A program made the position numbers and the translations under genes. 35,681 nucleotides of DNA from Bacteroidia bacterium (GTDB lineage Bacteria > Bacteroidota > Bacteroidia > UKL13-3), in assembly GCA_014376805.1 (NCBI GenBank), contig JACMQU010000138.1, positions 1-35,681 on the forward strand. Reading direction: 5' to 3'. Position 1 is the stretch's first letter. The number at the start of each line of letters is the position of its first letter. Of the stretch, positions 1-8,043 are shown piece by piece. The notes beneath the pieces are model-generated. The model was not told the origin of the DNA and did no database searches. It saw only the letters and a list, made by a program, of their open reading frames with translations.

Positions 1-130
1 ATTTGCTAATCATTGTCGGGAGCAGCTCATACTTTGTGGATAAGTTTGTAAGCGTTTCACGCTCCCGGAGGGCATCAATTGCCACTTTCGCCTTAAATGC
101 GGAAGTAAATTTCCTTCTGTTTTTTTTCAT
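1..130 (-). CDS. Transposase OrfA, IS3/IS911 type (N-terminal part only)
   Basis: The translated minus strand begins MKKNRRKFTSAFKAKVAIDA and continues through a helix-turn-helix-like stretch containing LRERETL and STKYELLPTMISK. The RRKFT..FKAKVA..AL pattern is the hallmark of the short OrfA DNA-binding protein of IS3-family elements, which recognises the element's ends and is normally joined to the DDE transposase OrfB by frameshifting. Only 43 codons are inside the window; the remainder, including the leucine-zipper part and OrfB, would lie to the left. The ATG is preceded by the IS terminus rather than by a host promoter, as expected. Confidence 0.8.
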   Translation of the reverse strand, partial: MKKNRRKFTSAFKAKVAIDALRERETLTNLSTKYELLPTMISK

Positions 131-193
131 TTTTACTGGTTTTAAATGTACTCGATTTCATCTTAACCAGTGGTACTAAATTTGGGGAGTAGC
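1..193 (-). mobile_element. End of an IS3-family-like insertion sequence (runs off the window)
   Basis: The first 130 bases encode the start of an IS3/IS911-type OrfA on the minus strand, and the AT-rich leader that follows ends near a TGCTACTCCCCAAAT sequence (read on the minus strand, about 180-194), which I take as the likely terminal repeat. The other end, the second transposase frame and any target duplication lie outside the window, so the boundary is an estimate. A similar GGCTACTCCAAAAT sequence recurs on the minus strand at 271-284. Confidence 0.6.
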
Positions 194-299
194 ATATTCT
201 AACCTAATAATTTTATGGCTCACCAGCACTTGTTTAAATTCACAAACGCAATTAAATTAACATAAGTGAGATTTTGGAGTAGCCTTACAAACTCCCGAA

Positions 300-926
300 G
301 ATGCCCTAGTTCTTGGTAAGGGTTTCGTTGACTTTAACCGTAAAACCATACAGATAAATGCTATAGGTGATATAACTTTATGCTGTTATTTAAATTTCAC
401 TTTTAAACTTACCGTAATGGGTACTTAAGGATAACCTGGGTATTATAAGGCCTTCACAACTTTTAAAGGTTAAATGCTCTGCACCTTTGCCATACTTAAG
501 TGTAAATTCGATATCGGAAATATTATAAAAGAAGAAAGCAATACGGATGAGGATGGTATTCCAAATAATAAAGATAAATGTGCAGGCACGCCAAAATCTA
601 TTGAAGTTGATAATAAAGGTTACCCTCCTGATAAAGGACAAAGATATAATTGTTGATTGGATGAATACCTTGGATGAATCGGAACTGCTGCTACAAAAGG
701 TTGCCTTGATTCTGATAAAGATAGTATTCCTTATAATATTAATCAATGCCCTGTAAATGAAAATCCCATTTATAAATTTTTAATCGGTTGCAATACTGAT
801 AACGTTGCATCAAATAAACTAAACATAACTCTGTTTAAAGACCGTACAGATGCTGTGGCAAAGTTTTTGATTAATAAAGGTATAAGTTCCTTTAATGTTT
901 CCATAGTAAGATTATGTAGAAACTAA
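300..926 (+). pseudogene. Decayed OmpA-family protein with thrombospondin type-3 repeats
   Basis: One plus-strand frame reads TDEDGIPNNKDKCAGTP, the DxDxDGIxDxxDxC pattern of thrombospondin type-3 calcium-binding repeats found between barrel and OmpA domain in Bacteroidota outer-membrane proteins. A second repeat follows (SDKDSIPYNINQCP), and the frame ends with DRTDAVAKFLINKGISSFNV, which resembles the C-terminal helix of OmpA peptidoglycan-binding domains. The frame has stops at 654-656 and 675-677, and the linking sequence continues in the +1 frame (DKDIIVDW), so at least one frameshift has occurred. Most of the OmpA core and the signal peptide and barrel are missing. I infer a dead gene, perhaps broken when the adjacent insertion sequence arrived. 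The 5' limit is approximate. Confidence 0.65.
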
Positions 927-1070
927 GCCATGGAATTGAAAAAATTTAAAAACCGGACGTACATGAAAAAGAAAAGTAGAATTAGAAGCAAAGTTTATAG
1001 TTATTACAAAATAAACTAGCTTATATATAAAAACATTAATGTCTGGGGTAGGCATTAATTTCATAGGGGT

Positions 1071-1106
1071 AAAAAGTCTCGAATTTAACAATTCGGGACT
1101 TTTTTT
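1071..1106 (+). terminator. Rho-independent terminator
   Basis: An AAAAAGTCTCGAATT arm pairs with AATTCGGGACTTTTT across a four-base loop, with one mismatch, and the 3' arm runs into a T tract. It lies about 150 bases past the decayed OmpA-type gene and could be its terminator, or serve a small unrecognised transcript. Confidence 0.75.
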
Positions 1107-1321
1107 ATTAATATTATAGGGAATAAAATCTACATATAAGAATAAAATTACACACCGCGGATTTTTATATTAAAAAACATAATCTTAAAATAAATGAAAT
1201 TAATTTTTTTCAGAGTCATCATACCTGGATATATCAAGCCCTAAAGAAGTAAATAAAATTTTCAGGAATTTTGTAACTTATTAAAAGTTATAAAGACCAT
1301 TTAAATTATTATATAATAGTT

Positions 1322-1338
1322 TAGGCACATAGATTGCA
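1322..1338 (+). promoter_or_regulatory. Candidate sigma-54 (RpoN) -24/-12 promoter
   Basis: The sequence TAGGCACATAGATTGCA fits the sigma-54 consensus YTGGCAYRNNNNTTGCW at every position except the second. The invariant GG and GC dinucleotides are exactly ten bases apart. A start about 12 bases past the GC would leave a leader of roughly 20 bases before the ATG at 1369. No clear TAnnTTTG housekeeping element is better placed; TAGTTTAG at 1317-1324 is a weak alternative. Sigma-54 promoters need an activator ATPase, and one is encoded at 31708. Confidence 0.65.
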
Positions 1339-1368
1339 GCTATAGGAAAAACCCAAACTTATTAAAAC

Positions 1369-2091
1369 ATGAAAACAAAACCCTTCATTCTTACCGAAGC
1401 AAACGCAGTATTAATAATTGTGCTATTGCTATCCACTTTTACCTTTTCACATTGCAGCGATAATGGTAAAGAAAACCAAAGAAAAGATCTGGACAATTTC
1501 AACACTTATGTAATCGAACACAGAACTGCATCAGAAAAATATTACGATCAAAAATGGGAAGATATGGATCGTGAATACAATGAAAGAAAAACCCTTTTAG
1601 AAAAGGATATAGAAAAAATGGATAATGAATCTAAAGAGATTTATAATAAATCTGTAGCAGATTGGGAAGCATATAAAAACGAATTTAACGCTAAGCAGGA
1701 AGAAAGAAAACAATTGACTGAAGTTAACAATTTTAAGATGAAATTGCTTCCTTCAGGCACTGACACTGAACTTAAAAGTTTAACTGCTCACAATATTCAA
1801 TTGGTCTATGTTCATTTTTATGATATTGTTGAAAAGAACAAAGATACTTATACTAAAGAAGAATGGAATCACATCAATAATTTATGGGTTAACATGAATT
1901 ATATGAGAGAAGGTTTTGAAAAAAATCATGAAATTCCAGAAGCTGAAATGAAAAAAATTAACAATGTGAGACTTAAATATACCGCAATAAAGGCCCTGAA
2001 TAGACCATTTGCAGATTCAGAACATGATGAGTCAGATCATAAACATTCCGACCATAACGATTCGGATCACAAACATTCGGATCATAAATAA
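1369..2091 (+). CDS. Exported coiled-coil protein with His/Asp-rich tail, unknown function
   Basis: This 240-residue protein starts with a basic residue pair and a hydrophobic segment (about residues 14-27) ending in FSHCSDN. That resembles a lipoprotein signal with Cys30, although the His before the Cys is not a classical lipobox, so an uncleaved anchor is possible. Residues 50-130 are rich in Lys and Glu and look like long amphipathic helices. The last 25 residues form a repeated DHKHSDH tail with seven His and many Asp, suggesting metal binding, though that is inference. I do not recognise a named family with confidence. It stands alone between two terminators, behind a strong sigma-54-like promoter, which suggests a stress-induced, periplasm-facing protein. 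Confidence 0.85.
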   Translation: MKTKPFILTEANAVLIIVLLLSTFTFSHCSDNGKENQRKDLDNFNTYVIEHRTASEKYYDQKWEDMDREYNERKTLLEKDIEKMDNESKEIYNKSVADWEAYKNEFNAKQEERKQLTEVNNFKMKLLPSGTDTELKSLTAHNIQLVYVHFYDIVEKNKDTYTKEEWNHINNLWVNMNYMREGFEKNHEIPEAEMKKINNVRLKYTAIKALNRPFADSEHDESDHKHSDHNDSDHKHSDHK

Positions 2092-2114
2092 ATTTGGGCT
2101 AATCAATTCAGATG

Positions 2115-2153
2115 CAAAAGCAGCAATTCAAGAATTGCTGCTTTTGTTTTTTT
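2115..2153 (+). terminator. Rho-independent terminator of the His/Asp-tail gene
   Basis: CAAAAGCAGCAATTC pairs with GAATTGCTGCTTTTG around a very short loop, followed by a run of T. It begins 23 bases after the stop codon. Confidence 0.9.
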
Positions 2154-2680
2154 GAGCCTAAAAAACTAACCACAAGTAATTTTTTAAGTGGTTGAAATCC
2201 CGATTAATGCTATTTAAAATACTTGTAAAAACAAATAGTTTAATATTCGTTGCTGGTTTAAAACATCATTGTTTTAGAAATGCAGAATAAGTTATCGGAT
2301 ACCTTTAAATTATACATTAGAACAAATAACCAATTTCTGTAAAGATTTCTAAAAGAAAACAATTAACAGCTTATACTACATAAGATCATTAGGATATTTG
2401 AATTTCCCGGTGAATTAAAAATTTCGAGATACTTCACATTTGGAGGATGAGAAAACCAAACTTCACTTAATTTTAAATCGATAAAATAAGTCAGGAAAAT
2501 ATTCAGGACAGATTTTTAAAGATTACTTATATTTTTATAAATTGTTTACAATTCTGAAATTTTAAAAGCTTTTTATTTTAACAAATTTATTGCTGTTTAC
2601 TGTATAATTTTTTTATTAAAGTTTGAAATAAAGGTTTATACAATAAAACAGGTTCAGCATACAAACACATTCTAACAAAC
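2154..2680. other. Gene-free AT-rich stretch
   Basis: I see no credible reading frame, RNA gene or repeat here on either strand. It separates two convergently ending genes and has the base composition of ordinary spacer. Confidence 0.5.
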
Positions 2681-2757
2681 AAAAGGCCTGTAGAAAAGAA
2701 TAAAAATTAACCCGATACAAAAAATGACGGATTGGTTATTTATTTCCCTACAGGCCC
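2681..2757 (-). terminator. Probable terminator with long loop, downstream of the DUF892 gene
   Basis: On the minus strand GGCCTGTAG pairs perfectly with CTACAGGCC, followed by TTTTG. The intervening loop is over 50 bases and AT-rich, with partial further pairing next to the stem. It lies 25 bases after the stop of the DUF892 gene. Confidence 0.5.
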
Positions 2758-2780
2758 GAACCCATAAAATATTATTTTTA

Positions 2781-3647
2781 TTACTTCATTTCTAAACTTT
2801 CATCCTCACCTTTCTGATTCTTTCTATTTAGTTGAAGCTTAACTTCCCCTTGTTTTTCGTTTTTTAGATCAGCCTTTTTCCATGAATAATTTTCTTCTTT
2901 ATCTGCCTTCAGATTAATAGAACTTTCAGCAATGTCTGTAAGGTCACGATCGGTTTTTTCTTCTTCCATTAACGTTTTATCCAGAATATCTGCAACTTTA
3001 TTCAAGCCCATGGTAATAGCCAGTTGAACCAGACCGCCATAGGTAGCAATTTCATAGTGTTCTACTTTTTGAGCTGCAATAATAAGAGCTGCATCGCGTG
3101 TCATTGTACCCGTTTTTGTTTCTGCAATAATGGATTCAGCTTCCTTCACCAAACCTTCCATGGCTTCACATTTTTTACCTTCGGCTTTTTTTCCAATCAG
3201 ATTAAATACTTTTTCCAAACGTGTAACATGCTTTTGTGTTAGATATAAATGATCTTCAAAAGCATCTTTTAACTCTTCAGTTGTGGCAGCTAACATCATT
3301 TTCGGTAATGATTTTACCAAGTGTTGTTCAGCCCAATAAATATCCTTTAGCATATTAACAAAGAATTTTTCCAATAACGGCTCCTGTTGTTTATCATTTG
3401 TGCTTTTTTTGTCCGTTAAATTTGATAATTTATCAGTCGCAATTATTTCCTTATTATCAGAAATATTTTGGGAGTCTGATAAGTTATTTTGCCTATCCGT
3501 AAAAGCAGTTTGCTTATCTGCTAATGTACTGAGCATATCAGAACTGTTTGTTGGCAAAACACCAGTATCACTATGGCTGTTTCCAGCAGCTTTTGTTGTT
3601 ATATTGTCTGCATTATTTGCAGCGTCATTCTTATTAATTGATTTCAT
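2781..3647 (-). CDS. Ferritin-like DUF892 (YciE/YciF family) protein with repetitive N-terminal extension
   Basis: Residues about 92-245 match the DUF892/YciF ferritin-like four-helix bundle: FVNMLKDIYWAEQHLVKSLP, then FEDHLYLTQKHVTRLEKVF, QKVEHYEIATYGGL and LMEEEKTDRDL, with Glu and His spaced as in the family's presumed di-metal site. Family members are about 160-170 residues and are linked to general stress; iron binding has been shown for some. This one has 90 extra N-terminal residues made of imperfect LxDKQ / TDRQ / LSDSQ units and a charged Lys/Glu-rich C-terminus, both apparently disordered. It lies 79 bases after the Ser/Asn/Gly-rich gene on the same strand and may be transcribed through that gene's terminator, since no promoter is visible between them. 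Confidence 0.9.
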   Translation of the reverse strand: MKSINKNDAANNADNITTKAAGNSHSDTGVLPTNSSDMLSTLADKQTAFTDRQNNLSDSQNISDNKEIIATDKLSNLTDKKSTNDKQQEPLLEKFFVNMLKDIYWAEQHLVKSLPKMMLAATTEELKDAFEDHLYLTQKHVTRLEKVFNLIGKKAEGKKCEAMEGLVKEAESIIAETKTGTMTRDAALIIAAQKVEHYEIATYGGLVQLAITMGLNKVADILDKTLMEEEKTDRDLTDIAESSINLKADKEENYSWKKADLKNEKQGEVKLQLNRKNQKGEDESLEMK

Positions 3648-3676
3648 TGTTTTATTATTTTAGATTAGCATAAAAT

Positions 3677-3717
3677 AAATGAACCCGGTATATAATTTTA
3701 TTTATCCGGGTTCATTT
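3677..3717 (-). terminator. Terminator between the Ser/Asn/Gly-rich gene and the DUF892 gene
   Basis: AAATGAACCCGG and CCGGGTTCATTT pair perfectly (12 bp) around an AT-only loop, and the minus-strand 3' arm runs into ATTTTAT. It starts 9 bases past the stop of the upstream gene. The T tract is imperfect, so partial read-through into the DUF892 gene is plausible. Confidence 0.7.
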
Positions 3718-3726
3718 ATAATTTAA

Positions 3727-5397
3727 TTATCTTTTTACGTTATTAGAATCTGAATTCGACTTTTTTTGTGAACGGCCACCATAACCTGACTTACCTGAAC
3801 GGCTCATATAAGTTGAATCTGATGAAGTGCTATCTTCATTAGATTTGTCTTCGCCCCAACGGTTGTTATTCTCCCCATCATCAAAACCTTCAAAATGTCC
3901 ATTACCTTTCTTGCCAGAATTATAAAATTGCGCATTGGTATTATAGTTACCATAGCTTCGGCTACTCTTGTTCTGATCGTGTGAATTAGCTGAATTACCC
4001 TCTGTATTGCGATTGTTCTGCTGACTGGAATCCCTTCTATCGCTTCCCCGGTTTGAAGCATACTCATTATTTCCGGAACCATACTCATTTCCGGAACTAT
4101 AAGTATTTCTATTATTGGTTCCTGATTCATGATCATTAGCTGAACTATTTCGGTTACCCGCAGTCATTCCCCTTCCTGAACCATAATTGCTTCCCCAATC
4201 TCTACCTGAACTATACCCATTACCTAAATCTGAATTACTCCCTCTACCCGATTCAGATCCTGAGCTCTTACGGTTATATGAATTGTTTGGTAAATTGTTT
4301 GGCGAATTGCTTCCTCTACCTGATTCATATTCTGAATTTCGACCACTTGAATTGTTATCTCTTACTGATCCATTTTCATTTTCAAAACCTGAATTGCTTC
4401 CTATGCCTGATTCATATCCTGTGTTACGATCCCCTGAATTGTTTTCACTACCTGATTCATATCCTGAACTGTTGCGGTTATCTGAATTGCTTTCTGAATT
4501 GTTTCGTGAATTGTTACTTCTACCTGATTCATATCCTGAACTGTTGCGGTTATCTGAATTGCTTCCTGAATTGTTTCGTGAATTGTTACTTCTACCTGAT
4601 TCATATCCTGAACTGTTGCGGTTATCAGAATTGTTTCCTGAATTGTTTCCCGAATTGTTTCGTGAATTGTTTCGTGAATTGTTTCCTCTGCCTGATTCAT
4701 CTGCTGTATTACGATCACCTGAATTGTTTCCTCTTCCTGATCCATATCCATATTCATTTCCAAAATCTGAATTACCTCCTCTACCCGATTCGTTTTCTGA
4801 GCCAGGGTAATCGCGGCCAGCGGAATTATTTCCTCTGTCTGAATAAGAATCATAATTACTTTCTAAATTGTCACCACCATTGCCTCTGTTATTGTCTCTG
4901 TTATTGCTTCTGCTGCGGTTATCCGGTTGTGAATTCATACGGTTATGAGGTGCATATTCATTACTATTATCACCTGAACGGTTATAGGAAGCTGAATTTA
5001 AACGTGTACCTGTATTATAATCCGATTCTTCATCAGTATTGTCATCGTTCGCATTCTTAAAAGATGACTGTATTCCATGTTCTTCATCATCCATTTTCAT
5101 CTCACGAAACCTTTCGTATTCATCTTGTCTTCCCCAATCATTTGAATTGTAGTTACCATTGTTATTGTTGCCATAACCCGACGATGAATTATTGTGTGTG
5201 TTGCTATTATAAGCCTTGTCATCACCCCGATTTTTTTGGTAAGACCCTTCTGATTTTTCATTATAACTCCCTTCATTTCTAAAACTTTCATTTTGTTCAG
5301 AACCCAGACTATTGTTTGAGTTACCCTTGCGGTTAACTGAGCGTTCTTTTTCAGAGTTCATCGATTGAAAACCCTGATTGTTTAAATTTTTTTTCAT
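3727..5397 (-). CDS. Long Ser/Asn/Gly-rich disordered repeat protein
   Basis: This 556-residue protein is almost entirely low complexity: Asn, Ser, Gly, Arg, Asp and Glu dominate, with almost no Leu, Ile, Val or Cys after the first residues. There is no signal peptide or membrane segment. The centre contains 24-residue tandem units of the form SGYESGRSNNSRNNS..SDNRN, flanked by shorter ESGRGNNS, RNNSGNNS and related units. Tyr and Phe occur regularly as spaced aromatics among Gly/Ser/Asn, and Arg is frequent. Such composition is typical of intrinsically disordered proteins, some of which phase-separate or protect against drying, but function here is inference. A single intact frame of 1.7 kb in a repeat-prone sequence argues for selection. 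It precedes the DUF892 gene, and a GGCAY box sits about 60 bases before its ATG. Confidence 0.85.
   Translation of the reverse strand: MKKNLNNQGFQSMNSEKERSVNRKGNSNNSLGSEQNESFRNEGSYNEKSEGSYQKNRGDDKAYNSNTHNNSSSGYGNNNNGNYNSNDWGRQDEYERFREMKMDDEEHGIQSSFKNANDDNTDEESDYNTGTRLNSASYNRSGDNSNEYAPHNRMNSQPDNRSRSNNRDNNRGNGGDNLESNYDSYSDRGNNSAGRDYPGSENESGRGGNSDFGNEYGYGSGRGNNSGDRNTADESGRGNNSRNNSRNNSGNNSGNNSDNRNSSGYESGRSNNSRNNSGSNSDNRNSSGYESGRSNNSRNNSESNSDNRNSSGYESGSENNSGDRNTGYESGIGSNSGFENENGSVRDNNSSGRNSEYESGRGSNSPNNLPNNSYNRKSSGSESGRGSNSDLGNGYSSGRDWGSNYGSGRGMTAGNRNSSANDHESGTNNRNTYSSGNEYGSGNNEYASNRGSDRRDSSQQNNRNTEGNSANSHDQNKSSRSYGNYNTNAQFYNSGKKGNGHFEGFDDGENNNRWGEDKSNEDSTSSDSTYMSRSGKSGYGGRSQKKSNSDSNNVKR
4451..4650 (-). 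repeat. 72-bp in-frame tandem repeat inside the Ser/Asn/Gly-rich gene
   Basis: The string CCTGAACTGTTGCGGTTAT recurs at 4463, 4535 and 4607, a period of exactly 72 bases (24 codons). Neighbouring units are nearly identical over their full length, and the third copy diverges after about 25 bases into 15-base GAATTGTTTC-type subrepeats. A multiple of three keeps the frame open when unit number changes, so length variation between strains is expected. Confidence 0.9.
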
Positions 5398-5746
5398 AAT
5401 ATTTTGGTTTGAGATTTTTAGATTAATGAATCCACTTGTACTATCAATAAAATAATGCCGCAGTAAATTTTTTAGCGGTTATCCAAATATTAAATTTAAA
5501 CACTTCCAATTAAATATGCAAAGGAGCCTTACATTAATATCTTGCTATAAATTCTGAATAGTTTAAAAAATCAGGTTGGCAAATTGTTGTAGATATATTT
5601 ACTCAGAAAAAAATTAAAATTGCCGACTTTTTTCTTCAAAAATATAATAAACTTTTCTGCCAAAAGTACTTATCCAACTATCCATTATAAATATTTAAAA
5701 ATCCCTTCTAACTGTTTTTTCTTAAGAAAGGTAATTTATACCTGAA
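5398..5746. other. Intergenic region upstream of the Ser/Asn/Gly-rich gene
   Basis: No gene is visible. On the minus strand GCGGCATTATTTTATTG (5445-5461) carries the GGCAY box seen before several other genes here, but its -12 half does not match sigma-54. The candidate activator site at 5588 also lies here. No strong terminator for the barrel gene that ends at 5747 could be found. Confidence 0.4.
5588..5604 (+). promoter_or_regulatory. Candidate upstream activator site related to the 18641/20675 17-mer
   Basis: TGTAGATATATTTACTC matches the 17-mer at 18641 at 14 of 17 positions. Its core GTAGATATATTTAC is close to a perfect dyad. It is about 130 bases upstream of the GGCAT box (5445-5461, minus strand) of the Ser/Asn/Gly-rich gene but points the opposite way; enhancer-type sites can act in either orientation. 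A single site of this length could be chance. Confidence 0.3.
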
Positions 5747-8038
5747 TTAAAACGGATATCCGAAAGCAAGATTGAATACAATATCAGAAAAACCAACTTC
5801 TCTAAAAACCCATCTGTGTTTTTCCGGGAGCCAGGGCTTTCTTACAGGAATTCCAAGATCAAGACGTAAAACAAAAAAGCTAAGATCTACACGGATCCCT
5901 GAACCCATACCAACAGCAATTTGCGGCAAAAAAGTGTTAAACGAGAATGCAGAATTCGGAATTTCCGAAGTTGTTTTGTTTAGCCATACGTTACCTGCAT
6001 CCATGAACAATGCGCCTTTTAAAACACCGAAGATAGGGTAACGATATTCAATATTTGCTTCTAATTTTATTTCACCGCCTTGTTGCAGAAAGAAGATACG
6101 TTTTAAACTATCGGGGGGTGAATAGGCACCCGGCCCAATTGAAAATGCCTGAAAACCTCTAACACTGTATGCACCACCCGAAAAAAATTGTTTAATATAG
6201 GGCATCGTTGACGAATTACCATAAGGCAAACCCCAACCCGCAATAAACCTTGATGCAAACATAGTTTTCTCTGTAAGTTTAAAATAATCACGCACATCTA
6301 TATCAACCCTTATAAACTGCGCATATCTGATCCCAAAAACTCTTGCAGCATCTGAATTTGGTAAAGTTTGAGCTGGAACTATTTTATGGAAAAGTGAAAT
6401 GGTATTACCACTAGTTTCAATATTTCCATTAAAATAAACCTGGTTACGTTTAAGTCGTTTTATCTGTTCATTATAAAAAAATGAATAAGCAATGCCTGCT
6501 ATAAATTGTTCTTCAAAACGGCGCTTTAAAACAACATTGCCATTTATGAGTTTAAGGAAATTTTCTGATGGTTTGCTTAATCTAAAATAATTAATGCTTA
6601 TCAAACTTAAATCATGGTCAATGGTAAGTGCTTGTTTCCATTTATATCCAAATGTTAATTTAACTGAATTAAGGTTAAAATACCCTACTCTACTCATATA
6701 ACTATAGTCGAGAATATATTTAGTTCGGGGTACAAAATTACTGTTAATTTTAAATTTTAATTTAAAGGGCAGCATGAACCTGGGCACATACAGTTCTATC
6801 CTGGGATTTATTTCGTATGTAAATCTTCCTTTATAAACACCATTCAATTGGGTTTCAAATGAGCCACGTAAATTATAGATCATCAGTTCTGCGCCTTTAA
6901 AGGTATTGCGGTTTCTAAAACTGAGGTTAAGAGCAGGGCCTATAAAATTATTTGATTTCGAAGCCGCCTGCATTTCTACACTTATAGATTTTTTGGGCAG
7001 TGGGATCAAAAAAATGTTTACAGATAGCCAGTTGCCGGGGCTTGTATCTTTATCGGTGATTCGCAAATTTACAAACTTGAATATACCCAATCCGTTCAAA
7101 CGATTCAATGTAATATTATGTTTACGTCTGTCATAAACGACATTATTTTTTAAAAAGATAGTTCTTATAACCGGTTCCGGTCTTACATAACCTGTTACAT
7201 CATAATAATTAGTAGTATCAATCACTTGTTTGGTTCCATTCAGTGAATCTTGTCCAAGCTTGTAATCAGGATAAACATTCACATCGGCTATCTTATAAAT
7301 TAGTTTTGATTTTTCAGGCGTTTCAGGTTTAATTGTCACATACAAATTCAATCTTCCCAGCCCTAAAGCAGTATCCATTTTAAACAAAATATAATCAGGA
7401 TTAAAATAATAGAACCCATTATGTTTTAATGTTTCATCCATTCTGCTTCTTTCTTTTATCAACACATCAAGGTCATATCGTTTTCCGGTTTTTAACAAAG
7501 TCCTTTTCTGATCTGTTATTAAATATTCAGACAAAGAATCAGATTTATCATTGGTATAAATTATTTCATTATAGGTATAGGCTTCGGTCATAAATAACTG
7601 ATACGTGATCGTTGTTTTTCTTCCGCTCTTACTTTCATTAATCTGGTACTGACTAAATGAATTAAAAAAACCCATATTATATAATTTTGCATCAATCGCC
7701 TTAGAAACAAGTGTAGGATCAGTCATGCTAAAATAGACAGGTGGCTCACCCATCTTCTTTTTTAGCCAGTGACCAAAACCCTTTTCTTTTTTCTTTTTCC
7801 CGGCAACATACCATAACCATAAGAGGGGGCGTGAACCCAATATACTTGTATTGGATTTTGGTCTGATTAATTCATTTACAGCTTTGGTGGCATCATTTTG
7901 ATCTTGTACTTTACCTGGAGTGATTACTTTAATTTTAGCCCCGGTGTACAGGCTTTCTTCCTTAGGTACATGCCTTAATGCAGTGCAACTTGCTATGAGT
8001 AAAAAACACCATACTAAGGGTATGAATAATCGTTTCAT
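5747..8038 (-). CDS. tamL: TamL-type lipidated Omp85 outer-membrane barrel
   Basis: The 763-residue product begins with a lipoprotein signal ending LLIASC (Cys18), then an N-terminal region with POTRA-like strands (about 30-330), and a C-terminal barrel ending in the Omp85-typical aromatic strand ..NLAFGYPF. FSGGAYSVRGFQAFSIGPGAY around residue 630 carries the conserved VRGF motif of the barrel's L6 loop. Bacteroidota encode such lipidated TamA-like proteins (TamL), which pair with TamB and are thought to act in outer-membrane protein or lipid homeostasis. The gene starts 5 bases after the tamB stop, so the two are surely co-transcribed. The odd feature relative to proteobacterial TamA is only the lipid anchor, normal for this phylum. 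Confidence 0.88.
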   Translation of the reverse strand: MKRLFIPLVWCFLLIASCTALRHVPKEESLYTGAKIKVITPGKVQDQNDATKAVNELIRPKSNTSILGSRPLLWLWYVAGKKKKEKGFGHWLKKKMGEPPVYFSMTDPTLVSKAIDAKLYNMGFFNSFSQYQINESKSGRKTTITYQLFMTEAYTYNEIIYTNDKSDSLSEYLITDQKRTLLKTGKRYDLDVLIKERSRMDETLKHNGFYYFNPDYILFKMDTALGLGRLNLYVTIKPETPEKSKLIYKIADVNVYPDYKLGQDSLNGTKQVIDTTNYYDVTGYVRPEPVIRTIFLKNNVVYDRRKHNITLNRLNGLGIFKFVNLRITDKDTSPGNWLSVNIFLIPLPKKSISVEMQAASKSNNFIGPALNLSFRNRNTFKGAELMIYNLRGSFETQLNGVYKGRFTYEINPRIELYVPRFMLPFKLKFKINSNFVPRTKYILDYSYMSRVGYFNLNSVKLTFGYKWKQALTIDHDLSLISINYFRLSKPSENFLKLINGNVVLKRRFEEQFIAGIAYSFFYNEQIKRLKRNQVYFNGNIETSGNTISLFHKIVPAQTLPNSDAARVFGIRYAQFIRVDIDVRDYFKLTEKTMFASRFIAGWGLPYGNSSTMPYIKQFFSGGAYSVRGFQAFSIGPGAYSPPDSLKRIFFLQQGGEIKLEANIEYRYPIFGVLKGALFMDAGNVWLNKTTSEIPNSAFSFNTFLPQIAVGMGSGIRVDLSFFVLRLDLGIPVRKPWLPEKHRWVFREVGFSDIVFNLAFGYPF

Positions 8039-8043
8039 TCTTT

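Larger units (their letters stand above)
927..1368. other. Non-coding stretch with terminator and candidate sigma-54 control region
   Basis: No convincing gene is visible. It holds the terminator at 1071-1106, a GG-N10-GC promoter candidate at 1322-1338, and on the minus strand at 1118-1134 a weak relative of the shared 17-mer (begins TGTAGATTTTATT). Confidence 0.5.

Noticed and set aside
271-284. Second TACTCC-AAAAT sequence near the IS3-type terminus
   Set aside because: Too short and imperfect to call another element end; noted only as possible remnant.
4451-4650. CRISPR-like array
   Set aside because: The 72-base repeats are directly adjacent, in frame within a coding sequence, and have no spacers; no CRISPR array was seen anywhere in the window.
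4187-5060. Long open frames on the strand opposite the Ser/Asn/Gly-rich gene (207 and 260 codons)
   Set aside because: They arise because the repeats contain few stop codons in any frame. The products are Leu/Cys- or Pro-rich low-complexity strings with no start context and no independent promoter.
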